Positions 44,101 through 52,600 of a stretch of 64,000 nucleotides of DNA are shown piece after piece. The translations under genes were made by a program, and so were the position numbers. This DNA comes from Pseudanabaena biceps (GTDB lineage Bacteria > Cyanobacteriota > Cyanobacteriia > Pseudanabaenales > Pseudanabaenaceae). The notes beneath the pieces were generated by a model, which saw only the letters and a list, made by a program, of their open reading frames with translations, ran no database searches and was not told where the DNA came from. Each line of letters starts with the position of its first letter. Within the stretch, counting starts at the first letter, position 1. Location: contig JAATWA010000001.1 of the NCBI GenBank assembly GCA_013361095.1, forward strand, positions 1,413,001-1,477,000, written 5' to 3'.

Positions 44101-46998
44101 ATGACATCTGCTCCCAAAGCCAAATCTGAGAATCTAGCCAGTAATCCCGAATACAAAGACACCGTTAACTTGCCGCAAACTGACTTTTCGATGCGGGCAA
44201 ATGCAATTATTCGTGAACCAGAGATTCAAAAAATTTGGCAGGAGCAGGGTATTTACGAAGACTTAAGCACTAATAACAAAGGTGATATTTTTACGCTCCA
44301 TGATGGCCCCCCATACGCCAATGGCACGCTTCACATGGGTCACGCCTTAAACAAAGTTTTAAAGGATATTATCAATCGCTATAAGCTATTGCGCGGCTAT
44401 AAAGTCCGCTATGTATTGGGTTGGGACTGCCACGGCTTACCAATCGAGCTTAAGGTTTTGCAAAATATGAAGGCGGAGGAACGTGCTAATTTAACTCCTC
44501 TGCAATTGCGGAAAAAGGCGAAAGAATTTGCATTGCAAACGATTAATGAGCAAGCAACGGGCTTTCAACGTTGGGGCATTTGGGGTGATTATGAGAATTC
44601 CTACTACACTCTCAAGCCTGAATACGAAGCCGCGCAAATCAGCGTATTCGGAAAGATGGCTCTGAAGGGTTATATCTATCGTGGTTTGAAACCTGTCTAT
44701 TGGTCGCCCAGTTCCCATACGGCTCTGGCAGAAGCAGAATTGGAATATCCTGAAAATCATATTTCACCTAGTATCTATGTCGCTTTTCCTGTCACTCAAT
44801 CCAGCGAAAAGTTGAAGGCGATCGCTGATCTTCCTAATCTCCATGCGGTGATCTGGACAACTACACCTTGGACAATTCCCGCTAACTTGGGAATTAGTGC
44901 TAATCCTAATCTCAGCTACAGCATTGTCGCGGCGGGTGAGCAAAATTACATCGTGGCAACGGAGTTAGTTGAGAAGTTAGCAGCAACCTTTGAGCAAGCT
45001 TTGGAAGTGAAATATACATTCAAGGGTGATGTACTGGAAGGTGCGATCGCAAAGCATCCGATCGCTGATCGCCCCAGTCCTATCGTGCTGGGCGATCACG
45101 TCACTGCTGAATCAGGTACAGGCTTAGTGCATACGGCTCCCAATCATGGTCAGGATGACTTTGTGGTGGGCAAGAAATATCATTTAGGCATGATTTCCCT
45201 CGTTGATGATCGCGGTATTTTTAATGAAGATGCTGGCGAAGAATTGGCAGGTTTGAGCGTTCTTAAAGAGGGCAATGCTAAGGTCATCGAAATCTTGACC
45301 GCTAATGGAACCCTGATTAAAGAAGAAGCCTATAACCACAAATATCCCTACGATTGGCGCACTAAGAAGCCTGTGATTGTTCGCGCCACTGAGCAATGGT
45401 TTGCCTCCGTTGACGGTTTTCGCGAGGAAGCTTTGAAATCGATCAAAGAAGTAAACTGGATTCCTGCGATCGGTGAGAATCGGATTACCTCAATGGTGCA
45501 AGAGCGATCGGATTGGTGTATTTCACGTCAACGCACTTGGGGCGTACCGATTCCCGTATTCTATGATGAAGAAACTAATGAACCTCTGCTCACAGAAGAA
45601 ACTGTTCAGCATATTCAAGAACTCATCCGTGAACATGGCTCCGATGTTTGGTGGGAAAGAGAAGTAGAAGACTTGCTTCCTGAATCCTATAAAAATAATG
45701 GTCGCAAGTATCGTAAGGGTACGGACACGATGGATGTCTGGTTTGACTCTGGCTCCTCATGGGCAGGCGTACTCGGTGGTGAGAGCCATAATTCGCGCAC
45801 CGTTCCCTATGCGATGAACTATCCCGCCGATATGTATCTCGAAGGCTCCGATCAACATCGTGGCTGGTTCCAATCTTCGCTCCTAACCAGCGTGGCGACC
45901 AATGGCTATGCACCTTACAAGACGGTGTTAACTCACGGATTTGTCCTTGATGAGAAGGGACAGAAGATGAGTAAATCCCTTGGGAATATTGTCGATCCGA
46001 TGGTGGTGATCAATGGTGGCAAAGACCAGAAGAAAGAGCCTCCCTATGGTGCGGATGTAATTCGTCTCTGGGCGGCGAGTGTCGATTACAACGGCGATGT
46101 GCCGATTGGCAAGACAATTTTGGCGCAAATGTCTGATGTGTCGCGCAAGATTCGCAATACAGCTAGATTCTTGCTCAGTAATCTCTTTGACTTTAAACCT
46201 GCTGAACATTTAGTTCCCTATGCCGATCTCACCGAAAGCGATCGCTACATCCTGCATCGTCTCGCTGAAGTCACCAAAGACATCACCGAAGCCTATGAGA
46301 AGTTCCAGTTCTCGCGTTTCTTCCAAACCATTCAGAACTTCTGCACGGTTGACCTGTCTAACTTCTATCTAGACATTGCCAAAGACCGTCTCTATATCAG
46401 TGCGCCTGACGCAGCCCGCCGCCGCAGTTGCCAAACGGTGTTGATGTACTGTCTTGAAGCAATTGCGAAAGCGATCGCCCCCGTACTCGTTCACACCGCC
46501 GAAGATATCTGGCAATACTTACCCTACCCTGCCCCCACTAAGTCTGTCTTTCAATCAGGTTGGTTCATTGTGCATCCTGAATGGTATAAGCCCGAACTAG
46601 CAACCAAGTGGGAATATCTCCGCGAAGTGCGATCGGAAGTAAATAAAGTTCTAGAATCAGCCAGAACAGGCAAACTCATCGGCGCTCCCTTAGAAGCAAA
46701 GGTCTTGCTATCTGTGTCCGATCCAACTCAAAAGGATTATTTAGCTTCCCTCGGTGAGGAACTACGTTATCTCTTTATCGTCTCCCAAGCTGAGATTGTC
46801 GATAGTTTACCAAATACCGATTTCACAGGTACAGTTGAAGGTTTACAGATCGCCGTCGTCAAAGCCGATGGTGACAAATGTCCTCGCTGCTGGAACTATT
46901 CCACCCACATCGGTGAGTCGGCTGAGCATCCCCATATCTGCGATCGCTGTGTCGGCGCATTAGCAGGTACTTTTCAGCAAGATTATTTGCTTTTCTAA
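44101..46998 (+). CDS. ileS: Isoleucyl-tRNA synthetase
   Basis: Class I synthetase charging tRNA-Ile. 965 residues with GPPYANGTLHMGHALNKVLKD (HMGH is the HIGH motif), an editing domain (HTAPNHGQDDFVVG), the class-I KMSKSLGN motif, and a C-terminal zinc finger CPRCWNYSTHIGESAEHPHICDRC (in part CPRCWNY...CDRC). Bacterial IleS1 type and full length. It lies inside the accessory stretch, with a DedA gene 36 bp downstream. Confidence 0.97.
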   Translation: MTSAPKAKSENLASNPEYKDTVNLPQTDFSMRANAIIREPEIQKIWQEQGIYEDLSTNNKGDIFTLHDGPPYANGTLHMGHALNKVLKDIINRYKLLRGYKVRYVLGWDCHGLPIELKVLQNMKAEERANLTPLQLRKKAKEFALQTINEQATGFQRWGIWGDYENSYYTLKPEYEAAQISVFGKMALKGYIYRGLKPVYWSPSSHTALAEAELEYPENHISPSIYVAFPVTQSSEKLKAIADLPNLHAVIWTTTPWTIPANLGISANPNLSYSIVAAGEQNYIVATELVEKLAATFEQALEVKYTFKGDVLEGAIAKHPIADRPSPIVLGDHVTAESGTGLVHTAPNHGQDDFVVGKKYHLGMISLVDDRGIFNEDAGEELAGLSVLKEGNAKVIEILTANGTLIKEEAYNHKYPYDWRTKKPVIVRATEQWFASVDGFREEALKSIKEVNWIPAIGENRITSMVQERSDWCISRQRTWGVPIPVFYDEETNEPLLTEETVQHIQELIREHGSDVWWEREVEDLLPESYKNNGRKYRKGTDTMDVWFDSGSSWAGVLGGESHNSRTVPYAMNYPADMYLEGSDQHRGWFQSSLLTSVATNGYAPYKTVLTHGFVLDEKGQKMSKSLGNIVDPMVVINGGKDQKKEPPYGADVIRLWAASVDYNGDVPIGKTILAQMSDVSRKIRNTARFLLSNLFDFKPAEHLVPYADLTESDRYILHRLAEVTKDITEAYEKFQFSRFFQTIQNFCTVDLSNFYLDIAKDRLYISAPDAARRRSCQTVLMYCLEAIAKAIAPVLVHTAEDIWQYLPYPAPTKSVFQSGWFIVHPEWYKPELATKWEYLREVRSEVNKVLESARTGKLIGAPLEAKVLLSVSDPTQKDYLASLGEELRYLFIVSQAEIVDSLPNTDFTGTVEGLQIAVVKADGDKCPRCWNYSTHIGESAEHPHICDRCVGALAGTFQQDYLLF

Positions 46999-47034
46999 CT
47001 CCATACATCTATCACCATCAATTTGGTAAACACA

Positions 47035-47649
47035 ATGCAGGAATGGATCATAAATACAATGAACTCCCTAGGATATCTAGGGATTGGGTTATTGATGTTT
47101 GCTGAAAATCTATTTCCGCCAATTCCCTCCGAATTGATCATGCCCTTAGCAGGATATACCGCCACTTTTGCCGACACCAAAATCCAAGTAATTCCTGCGA
47201 TCGCGGCAGGGGTAATCGGCACAATTTTAGGAGCGATTCCTTGGTACTATGCAGGACTGCTATTGGGAAAAGAGCGTCTAGAAGCACTTGCTGATCGCTA
47301 TGGTAAATGGCTCGGAGTTTCTGGCAAAGATATCGAAAAATCAGTGATTTGGTTTCAGAAGTATGGCTCCAAAGCGGTATTATTTGGTCGCCTTGTTCCA
47401 GGGATTCGCACTTTGATTTCAATTCCCGCAGGGATTAGCAAAATGTCAATCCTTCCCTTTTTTATCTATTCCACCATTGGTACGATTGTTTGGGTGGGAC
47501 TGCTAACTTATGCAGGCTATTTTTTGGGCAGCAATTACAAAATAGTCGAAGAATACATTGATGTAATTACTAAAGTTATCGCTGTGATCCTGTTAATAGC
47601 GATCGCAAGTTTTATTGGCTACCGCCTATGGAAACGCTCAAAGGCTTAG
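47035..47649 (+). CDS. DedA-family membrane protein
   Basis: About 204 residues, four to five membrane segments. Seen: FAENLFPPIPSELIMPLAGY and the signature FGRLVPGIRTLISIPAGISKM with the conserved Gly and Arg of the VTT/SNARE-assoc domain. Relatives are proton-dependent lipid flippases (undecaprenyl phosphate in some cases); substrate here unknown. The ATG at 47035 is preferred to a TTG at 47023. Possibly cotranscribed with ileS. Confidence 0.88.
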   Translation: MQEWIINTMNSLGYLGIGLLMFAENLFPPIPSELIMPLAGYTATFADTKIQVIPAIAAGVIGTILGAIPWYYAGLLLGKERLEALADRYGKWLGVSGKDIEKSVIWFQKYGSKAVLFGRLVPGIRTLISIPAGISKMSILPFFIYSTIGTIVWVGLLTYAGYFLGSNYKIVEEYIDVITKVIAVILLIAIASFIGYRLWKRSKA

Positions 47650-47790
47650 ATGCTCTGACTGGACTCATGACGATTTGCCCCCACTTATTCGATTCAATTT
47701 TGAAGGGTAAATCTTGGAGTTGCTTGTTTTCACAAACTTCTTTCCATTTCACAATCAATTACCCAGAGAAATCAGCATAATCATAACTTA

Positions 47791-47836
47791 TCAAAAAGCG
47801 AGCGCCCCAAATCAATCTCTACAAAACGAGATCGCT
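47791..47836. repeat. HIP1-bracketed spacer repeat, diverged copy
   Basis: AAAAAGCGAGCGCCCCAAAT...CAAAACGAGATCGCT. It lies just after the MazF gene stop (minus strand); one base change each removes the two HIP1 sites. Confidence 0.5.
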
Positions 47837-47845
47837 ATAATTCTA

Positions 47846-48220
47846 CTAAGTTTCGTATTCAATAATACTGAGAATGGAAACCGTTATTTCTGCCATTTTA
47901 GACTCGGATATGTTGCCTAATTTGCGAATAAATCTTTGCAAATCCATACCCCTAAGCTGAAGAACATCAATGGCAGAAGCCTTTGTTAGTCCAATTTCTG
48001 TATCTGGTTCGATCTTAACGTGCCAAAAGTTTTTAGCAAAATATGGCTTCCAATCTGTAATTGGTGCAACGAGTTTGATCGGCAACTTTCCTGCTGCATC
48101 TGAGCTAATGACAACCGCAGGACGAACTTTTTTGATTTCAGCACCAACTGTAGGATCAAAGTTAATGAGCCAAATCTCTCCACGCTTGGGTGTTTCAGGA
48201 TTAATAATCAACGATGTCAC
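47846..48220 (-). CDS. MazF/PemK-family mRNA interferase toxin
   Basis: 124 residues: KRGEIWLINFDPTVGAEIKKVRPAVVISSD (in part GEIWLINFDPTVGAEIKK), the TKASAIDVLQLRGM segment and C-terminal SESKMAEITVSIL. The GEIW, RP and S residues typical of the MazF active site are present and length is complete. The start overlaps the end of the antitoxin gene by 20 bp. Confidence 0.9.
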   Translation of the reverse strand: MTSLIINPETPKRGEIWLINFDPTVGAEIKKVRPAVVISSDAAGKLPIKLVAPITDWKPYFAKNFWHVKIEPDTEIGLTKASAIDVLQLRGMDLQRFIRKLGNISESKMAEITVSILSIIEYET

Positions 48221-48503
48221 CTACCATTAAATCCTGCCAACCAGTTTCTTGTTGATAGTGGGCAATCATCTCCTCAGCTTGACTTTCGAGAATTTGACTG
48301 CGTTCGGTGATCGGTAATTTGAGAAAATCAAGGCGTTGTTCTAAAGTCAAACTTTGTTCTTCGCTGATAGGCAAATAAGGAGTAACTTCTGGAACTAGAA
48401 TAATAACTTCAACAGTTTGTCCTACCAAAAAATTTGCAGATTGAATCTCAATTTTATTGCCTGGTAAGACTTTAGCTGTTGCGTATAAAGTTGATTTTGT
48501 CAT
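48201..48503 (-). CDS. Probable antitoxin of the MazF pair
   Basis: 100 residues from ATG 48503: TKSTLYATAKVLPGNKIEIQ, NFLVGQTVEVIILVPE, then RLDFLKLPITERSQILESQAEEMIAHYQQETGW (in part LPITERSQILESQAEEMIA). The C-terminal region is typical of cyanobacterial antitoxins next to MazF-like toxins. The ATG at 48503 is used; a longer frame to 48626 crosses a HIP1-bracketed repeat and is unlikely. Confidence 0.7.
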   Translation of the reverse strand: MTKSTLYATAKVLPGNKIEIQSANFLVGQTVEVIILVPEVTPYLPISEEQSLTLEQRLDFLKLPITERSQILESQAEEMIAHYQQETGWQDLMVGDIVDY

Positions 48504-48567
48504 TTTGGGATTATCTCCGATAGACAGCCTGTTATCTTCTACATTGTCATCATACCAAGTAAAAAGT

Positions 48568-48608
48568 TGCGATCGCCCCCAACTCAATCTCAACAAATCG
48601 CGATCGCC
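48568..48608. repeat. HIP1-bracketed spacer repeat
   Basis: TTGCGATCGCCCCCAACTCA...CAAATCGCGATCGCC. Between the MazF and the ParE/RelE modules. Confidence 0.65.
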
Positions 48609-48657
48609 TCTAATTTCAAAACTCAAAAATTTATTCTTAAATTCTGTTTTCCCAATA

Positions 48658-48931
48658 TCACGGTTTACGTTGCAAGTGCATTACAGCTAAAATTTGGATA
48701 CGCTCACCATAAACTCTGTAAACAATGCCATAAGCAAATCCGTCAATGTGGCAACGTCTTGTACTTTCAACCATTGGTGTCCATGCTTCGGGGAACTGAA
48801 CAATACGATTCAGTGTCCGTTCGACTGCATCAATAAAAGTATTGCCTAGTTTACGATTAATGCTGTCATAGTATGAGGCTGCTTCCTCAAGTTCCAATTA
48901 ATTGTGCATTAGGATCAAATTCTAGCAACAT
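48658..48931 (-). pseudogene. RelE/ParE-family toxin, one-base frameshift near the 5' end
   Basis: The long frame (48658-48897) reads LEEAASYYDSINRKLGNTFI, then DAVERTLNRIVQFPEAWTPM, and ends IVYRVYGERIQILAVMHLQR-KP, a typical ParE/RelE toxin body. The proper ATG at 48931, overlapping the antitoxin stop as TAATG, opens MLLEFDPNAQLIGT and stops. Removing one base in the TTAATT run joins them as PNAQLLELEEAASYY. So the toxin is probably inactive, unless a TTG at 48897 or slippage rescues it. Confidence 0.7.
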
Positions 48932-49155
48932 TATCGATTCCTTAGTTTCTGCAATACTTGATCTGCTGGAATTAATGCGACTTTACCTGCTTCGATCGCC
49001 TCTATACGATTTGTTACTTCTGCACCCCAAGCTAGTTCAATTTGAGGATCAACTGCGTCAAGACTGTTAAGGAGATGTTCTGCAAGCATTGCTCTGTATA
49101 GAGGTGGCAAGGTTAACATTGCCACAAAAAGCTCATCGTAAGTAATATTAGACAT
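48931..49155 (-). CDS. Addiction-module antitoxin (TIGR02574-like)
   Basis: 74 residues: TYDELFVAMLTLPPLYRAML, AEHLLNSLD, WGAEVTNRIEAIEAGKVALI. This is the short all-helical antitoxin that normally precedes a ParE/RelE toxin, as here. Its stop overlaps the toxin ATG by one base. Intact although its toxin is frameshifted. Confidence 0.8.
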   Translation of the reverse strand: MSNITYDELFVAMLTLPPLYRAMLAEHLLNSLDAVDPQIELAWGAEVTNRIEAIEAGKVALIPADQVLQKLRNR

Positions 49156-49213
49156 GTAGTTGACTCCATACAGAGTGGATTAAGTTCATATTAGCATCGT
49201 TTTTTAAGATAAG

Positions 49214-49313
49214 ACGATCGCTCCCAACTCAATCTCAAAACCCGCGATCGCCTAAAATACAAACCATCAAAAAGCGATCGCCTCTCCACTCAATTTCAAT
49301 AACCCGCGATCGC
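49214..49313. repeat. Two HIP1-bracketed spacer repeats in tandem
   Basis: 49214-49252 ACGATCGCTCCCAACTCAATCTCAAAACCCGCGATCGCC (shown here only as ACGATCGC...CGCGATCGCC) and 49273-49313 AGCGATCGCCTCTCCACTCA...CGCGATCGC, about 20 bp apart with AACCATCAAAAA between. Located between the TIGR02574/RelE and BrnTA modules. Confidence 0.65.
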
Positions 49314-49336
49314 TTAAAATATGTGAAAGGCAATAT

Positions 49337-49582
49337 TTACGAATTGTTGGACGTAGTTAAAGACTGTTCACTTGGATGAGATGGAGATTGTTTAATCAGT
49401 CTCATTAATAAGCGTAAGCCTTCATTAACTGCTCCTGAGTCTGGAAAAAGTTTGGCGACATCAGGATCTAGTTGTACAGTGCGGGGCGATCGCTTTCTAC
49501 CTTGCCCACGAGCAACAACAGTGAGTTGAGTAAAGTCGTATTCTGGGCGTAAATCATCTTCCATTTCAAAGTTCTGATTCAT
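49337..49582 (-). CDS. brnA: BrnA-type antitoxin
   Basis: 81 residues: MEDDLRPEYDFTQLTVVARG, then RTVQLDPDVAKLFPDSGAVN-EGLRLLMRL, a ribbon-helix-helix-like region. It overlaps the BrnT gene end by 17 bp, the normal toxin-first brnTA order. BrnA represses its own operon in studied cases. Confidence 0.8.
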   Translation of the reverse strand: MNQNFEMEDDLRPEYDFTQLTVVARGQGRKRSPRTVQLDPDVAKLFPDSGAVNEGLRLLMRLIKQSPSHPSEQSLTTSNNS

Positions 49583-49841
49583 ATGCTTTACGTTCTTTGC
49601 GAGTGGCTGGACGGGCGCTAATTAGGCGTGTAATTTCTTTGCGATCTGTGTAAGAAACTACTAGTAATCTTCCTCTGGCTGATTCTCCCATAATAAGAAA
49701 ACGTTGTTCCTGAAGGGAATGTTCTGGATCAGCAAAGGTTAAAAACAATGGATCGTCAAATATAGAAGTGGCTTCATCGAAAGAGATTCCATGCTTAGCA
49801 AGATTGCTTTTGGCTTTTTCCTCATCCCAATCAAACAACAT
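49566..49841 (-). CDS. brnT: BrnT-family toxin
   Basis: 91 residues: FDWDEEKAKSNLAKHGISFD, EATSIFDDPLFLTFAD, RGRLLVVSYTDR, ITRLISARPATRKERKAYES (all BrnT hallmarks). RelE-like ribonuclease fold. Complete module with BrnA. Confidence 0.88.
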   Translation of the reverse strand: MLFDWDEEKAKSNLAKHGISFDEATSIFDDPLFLTFADPEHSLQEQRFLIMGESARGRLLVVSYTDRKEITRLISARPATRKERKAYESEL

Positions 49842-49903
49842 GGCTCGAATTTGCTACAACTGACTCTTGGATTATACCAGTTTCTATAGTTGTGATGGCT
49901 ACA

Positions 49904-49943
49904 AGCGATCGCCCCTAACTCAATCTCAACAACCCGCGATCGC
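49904..49943. repeat. HIP1-bracketed spacer repeat
   Basis: GCGATCGCCCCTAACTCAAT...ACCCGCGATCGCC between the BrnTA and the DUF5615/DUF433 modules. Confidence 0.65.
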
Positions 49944-49961
49944 CTAAAACCAAATCTTTAC

Positions 49962-50303
49962 CTATTTGAAGGCTTCGATCCGATCCAAGTAAACATTGAT
50001 TAGCTTGTGATCAGTGACTAAATCTTCAATTTGAGTCCAAACACTTGCTAGGAATGAGTGGAATACACTTTTTCGCATATTTCCAAAGCGTAAATGGACT
50101 ACTTTGGGCGGAGACAAGTCAAGCATTAGTCGATCTGAAAAGTCTACATCTTTGCTAACAATCACTAAATTCTTATCTTTTGCGTATTGCCAAATTTGAG
50201 AATCACTTGGACTATTGCCTAAAGTTGAAACATGGATGATGGGCAAAGATGGGATAAATAGAACTTTGGCAGGTAAGTTCTCATCAAATAGAAACCCATT
50301 CAT
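49962..50303 (-). CDS. DUF5615 PIN-like toxin
   Basis: 113 residues: MNGFLFDENLPAKVLFIPSL (first acidic pair DEN), DSQIWQYAKDKNLVIVSKDVDF (second acidic site KDVDF), PPKVVHLRFGNM. The active-site Asp residues of the PIN-like fold are present. The start overlaps the DUF433 stop by 4 bp (ATGA). Confidence 0.88.
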   Translation of the reverse strand: MNGFLFDENLPAKVLFIPSLPIIHVSTLGNSPSDSQIWQYAKDKNLVIVSKDVDFSDRLMLDLSPPKVVHLRFGNMRKSVFHSFLASVWTQIEDLVTDHKLINVYLDRIEAFK

Positions 50304-50524
50304 GCGACTTTTCTCACTTCGTAGTGATTTGCCATCAGTTTTGCGGCAAATTGCATACAGGCATAAATATCTTCTCTTTTTAGGGATGGATATTCTTCAA
50401 GCACTTCTTCGATGGAGTCACCTGCGCCCAAAAACTCCATGATTGTTTGCACGGTAATTCGGGTGTTGGCGATAATCGGTCTGCCGTTACAAATGTCTGG
50501 ATGAATAGTTATTCGATTTTGCAT
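50300..50524 (-). CDS. DUF433 antitoxin
   Basis: 74 residues: ITIHPDICNGRPIIANTRIT with the DUF433 core NGRPIIANTRITV, EEVLEEYPSLKREDIYACMQ. Intact partner of the DUF5615 protein downstream. Confidence 0.88.
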   Translation of the reverse strand: MQNRITIHPDICNGRPIIANTRITVQTIMEFLGAGDSIEEVLEEYPSLKREDIYACMQFAAKLMANHYEVRKVA

Positions 50525-50582
50525 CAGACTTATTTCTCCTTTTTAAAACCTCAGAATTGCCTAAAACATAATCCATCAAAAA

Positions 50583-50669
50583 GCGATCGCTCTCAACTCA
50601 ATCTCAAAACCCGCGATCGCCTAAATTCCTAACCCATCAAAAAGCGATCACCCCTAAATCTAATCTATG
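50583..50669. repeat. HIP1-bracketed spacer repeats, one full and one partial
   Basis: 50583-50620 GCGATCGCTCTCAACTCAAT...CCCGCGATCGC; 50641-50669 has AAAGCGATCACCCCTAAATC only. Between the DUF433 gene and the nuclease-like gene. Confidence 0.6.
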
Positions 50670-50687
50670 TAAATGTATTTTCTGAGA

Positions 50688-52112
50688 CTATCGAACTTTA
50701 CTTGCAGAAGGAAAAATCCTACCGTCTACAACAACTATTTCTGGCATTCTCTTCCCAGAAGCTACTTCAGCTTGGCTAAATTTAATTAGTTCCTCTAAAG
50801 CTTTGAAAGTATCAGTTGTTTTGATAATTAAAAAAATGCTGTGTTCCGCACGTTCAGCAGCATTATATATGGGAAGTTGTTTCTCATAACCTGACTTAAT
50901 ATTATTTGAGGTGTACTTAATTTCGACATTGACTCGTGAGGTATAGCCGCTAGAAATTTTGAAGTCAACTGGACCTCTTCCTGCGTTTGGTTCTCTATTT
51001 AAATCTAAATTATGAGCTTTACAATAAGCGTCTGCAATACCAAAAAATAGCATCTGTGCATAACGTTCATTTCTCAAATTGTCTGAGTCATTCCATAAAT
51101 GTATAGATAAGCCATTATCCTCAACTAAAACTTTGAAATGCTTACATATTTGTAGAACCACTTGAAGTATATTGTCGGGAGTTACTTTCTGTACCTCTAG
51201 TGAAAGGGGATAGCGATTTGCAAAATCTTTTGCAATATCGTGCCAGATAATCTGTCCTGATGGATCTTTATCAAAATCGTATTTTTCAGCGGGATTTCTC
51301 TTGTATTGTTCAACCAATTCTCGTAAGAGTTCAGGATTATGCAAAAGCAAATATTTCAACTCTCGCTTTGAAGGTCTCCGAGGCTTCCCTTTAGAATCTT
51401 TAAACGAATCTCCAATAATTTCATTAACACGGTTACGCAAATCTTCGTTGTGAGCGCAAACACGATCAATATCACCCGCGCCATTTGCTACAGGAAGATC
51501 TGTAAGAATCTCGCTAGGGATAAACACAGTTGGATGATTACTATTTGGAATTGCAGGGAGTAAGAATTCTTTACCTTGTTCTTTAACCTTTATTGTGTTT
51601 AGATTTAGATTTTTTGCGACACGCTCTGAATAAGCTAGCAAGTCTAAGATAATGACGTGGATTGCCATATCACTTACTCGATCTGCACCAATATTTTCTT
51701 CAATAAGTCCTACCAACTCAAAAATGACTGGATCAGATATCCCTACCTTAATAATTTCCCAAGCTGTTTTTGTTAATCCTAAAGCTATTTTTTCCCCAAT
51801 ACCACTACCTGAGTTTCCTTCTGTAGAATAGCCCAAGGATACAAATTGCGATTCTGGAAATATTAGTCGTTTATGTGCAGAACGAAAGAATATATCATCA
51901 GTGCTTTTTGCGTTCTCTAAAATGCGAACAATTTCTGCAAAATGATTTTTAAAGTTTCCATAGGAGTTTTCAAGTTCTAGAACTTTTGTAATGCCAAGAA
52001 GGTGTGGATCAACATAGAACTTTGAATCGAAATCTATAAATCCATTAAATACGCCTTCTTTTTTTAGATCATCATCAAGAATTCCAAAGATTTCACTTAT
52101 TTTTTGTGGCAT
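50688..52112 (-). CDS. Uncharacterised protein with C-terminal PD-(D/E)XK nuclease-like domain
   Basis: 474 residues, no signal or membrane segment. I do not recognise the N-terminal 370 residues, which include FIDFDSKFYVDPHLL near the start and RPSKRELKYLLLHNPELLRELVE (in part RELKYLLLHNPELL). The C-terminal part has NREPNAGRGPVDFKI with Asp383, then VNVEIKYTS giving Glu397-x-Lys399, then GYEKQLPIYNAAE. This is the D...ExK...Q pattern of restriction-endonuclease-like folds with the GRGPVDF lead seen in defence-associated nucleases. It stands alone beside toxin-antitoxin genes, so a defence role is a reasonable inference, not shown. Confidence 0.6.
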   Translation of the reverse strand: MPQKISEIFGILDDDLKKEGVFNGFIDFDSKFYVDPHLLGITKVLELENSYGNFKNHFAEIVRILENAKSTDDIFFRSAHKRLIFPESQFVSLGYSTEGNSGSGIGEKIALGLTKTAWEIIKVGISDPVIFELVGLIEENIGADRVSDMAIHVIILDLLAYSERVAKNLNLNTIKVKEQGKEFLLPAIPNSNHPTVFIPSEILTDLPVANGAGDIDRVCAHNEDLRNRVNEIIGDSFKDSKGKPRRPSKRELKYLLLHNPELLRELVEQYKRNPAEKYDFDKDPSGQIIWHDIAKDFANRYPLSLEVQKVTPDNILQVVLQICKHFKVLVEDNGLSIHLWNDSDNLRNERYAQMLFFGIADAYCKAHNLDLNREPNAGRGPVDFKISSGYTSRVNVEIKYTSNNIKSGYEKQLPIYNAAERAEHSIFLIIKTTDTFKALEELIKFSQAEVASGKRMPEIVVVDGRIFPSASKVR

Positions 52113-52281
52113 AAGACTATTATTTATACTACTAATATTTTAGATTACGAATTAAAAAAAGGGGATTGTATGCTTTAACAAAAGTGGTCACAGATCTATA
52201 TTGTTCTCATAGCATTTGATTTTTTAGGTTTCTGAATAAATTTTTCTCCTTTTCATTTGCCCTATTTAAAAACTTTGGCAA

Positions 52282-52455
52282 CTAATACATAGCCTTCTTC
52301 ACCTGTTGCGATCGCTCAACCAACTTACTCTCAAGCACATTGATCACATATCGCATTCCCAACCGAGGAACTAGACACCTTAGACAAACTTCAATCTCAC
52401 TAAAATCAGCAACATGGCTTTCAAACTTAACTGATGATTTTAGCTTGAATTTTTA
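52282..52455 (-). other. Coding-like remnant without start codon in a 488-bp spacer
   Basis: Minus-strand frame, KFKLKSSVKFESHVADFSEI, then EVCLRCLVPRLGMRYVINVL, ESKLVERSQQVKKAMY and stop. It has protein-like composition but no start and a stop codon directly upstream. Family unknown. The rest of 52113-52525 is AT-rich with no further feature seen. Confidence 0.25.
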
Positions 52456-52525
52456 GATGCTGTAAGGCGATTTCTTCACATTTAAATTTCTACATACTGC
52501 GATCGCTACACTTACAAGACAAAAA

Positions 52526-52595
52526 ATAAGATTAGTTGATTGACCTCGATTGTAAAATCAAGATAAAATAAGATTAGTCGACTAATCTTATTTTA
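52526..52595. promoter_or_regulatory. Probable operator: half-site plus perfect 32-bp palindrome
   Basis: 52564-52595 is TAAAATAAGATTAGTC followed by its exact complement, ending 5 bp before the ATG at 52601. The half AAATAAGATTAGTTGA occurs once more at 52526-52541. Placement at the promoter or leader fits an operator, or an mRNA hairpin hiding the start. No ribosome-binding site is apparent. Confidence 0.65.
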
Positions 52596-52600
52596 AAACC

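Noticed and set aside
48504..48626. Extended start of the MazF-linked antitoxin
   Set aside because: The extension is the translation of a HIP1-bracketed repeat and has no antitoxin similarity.
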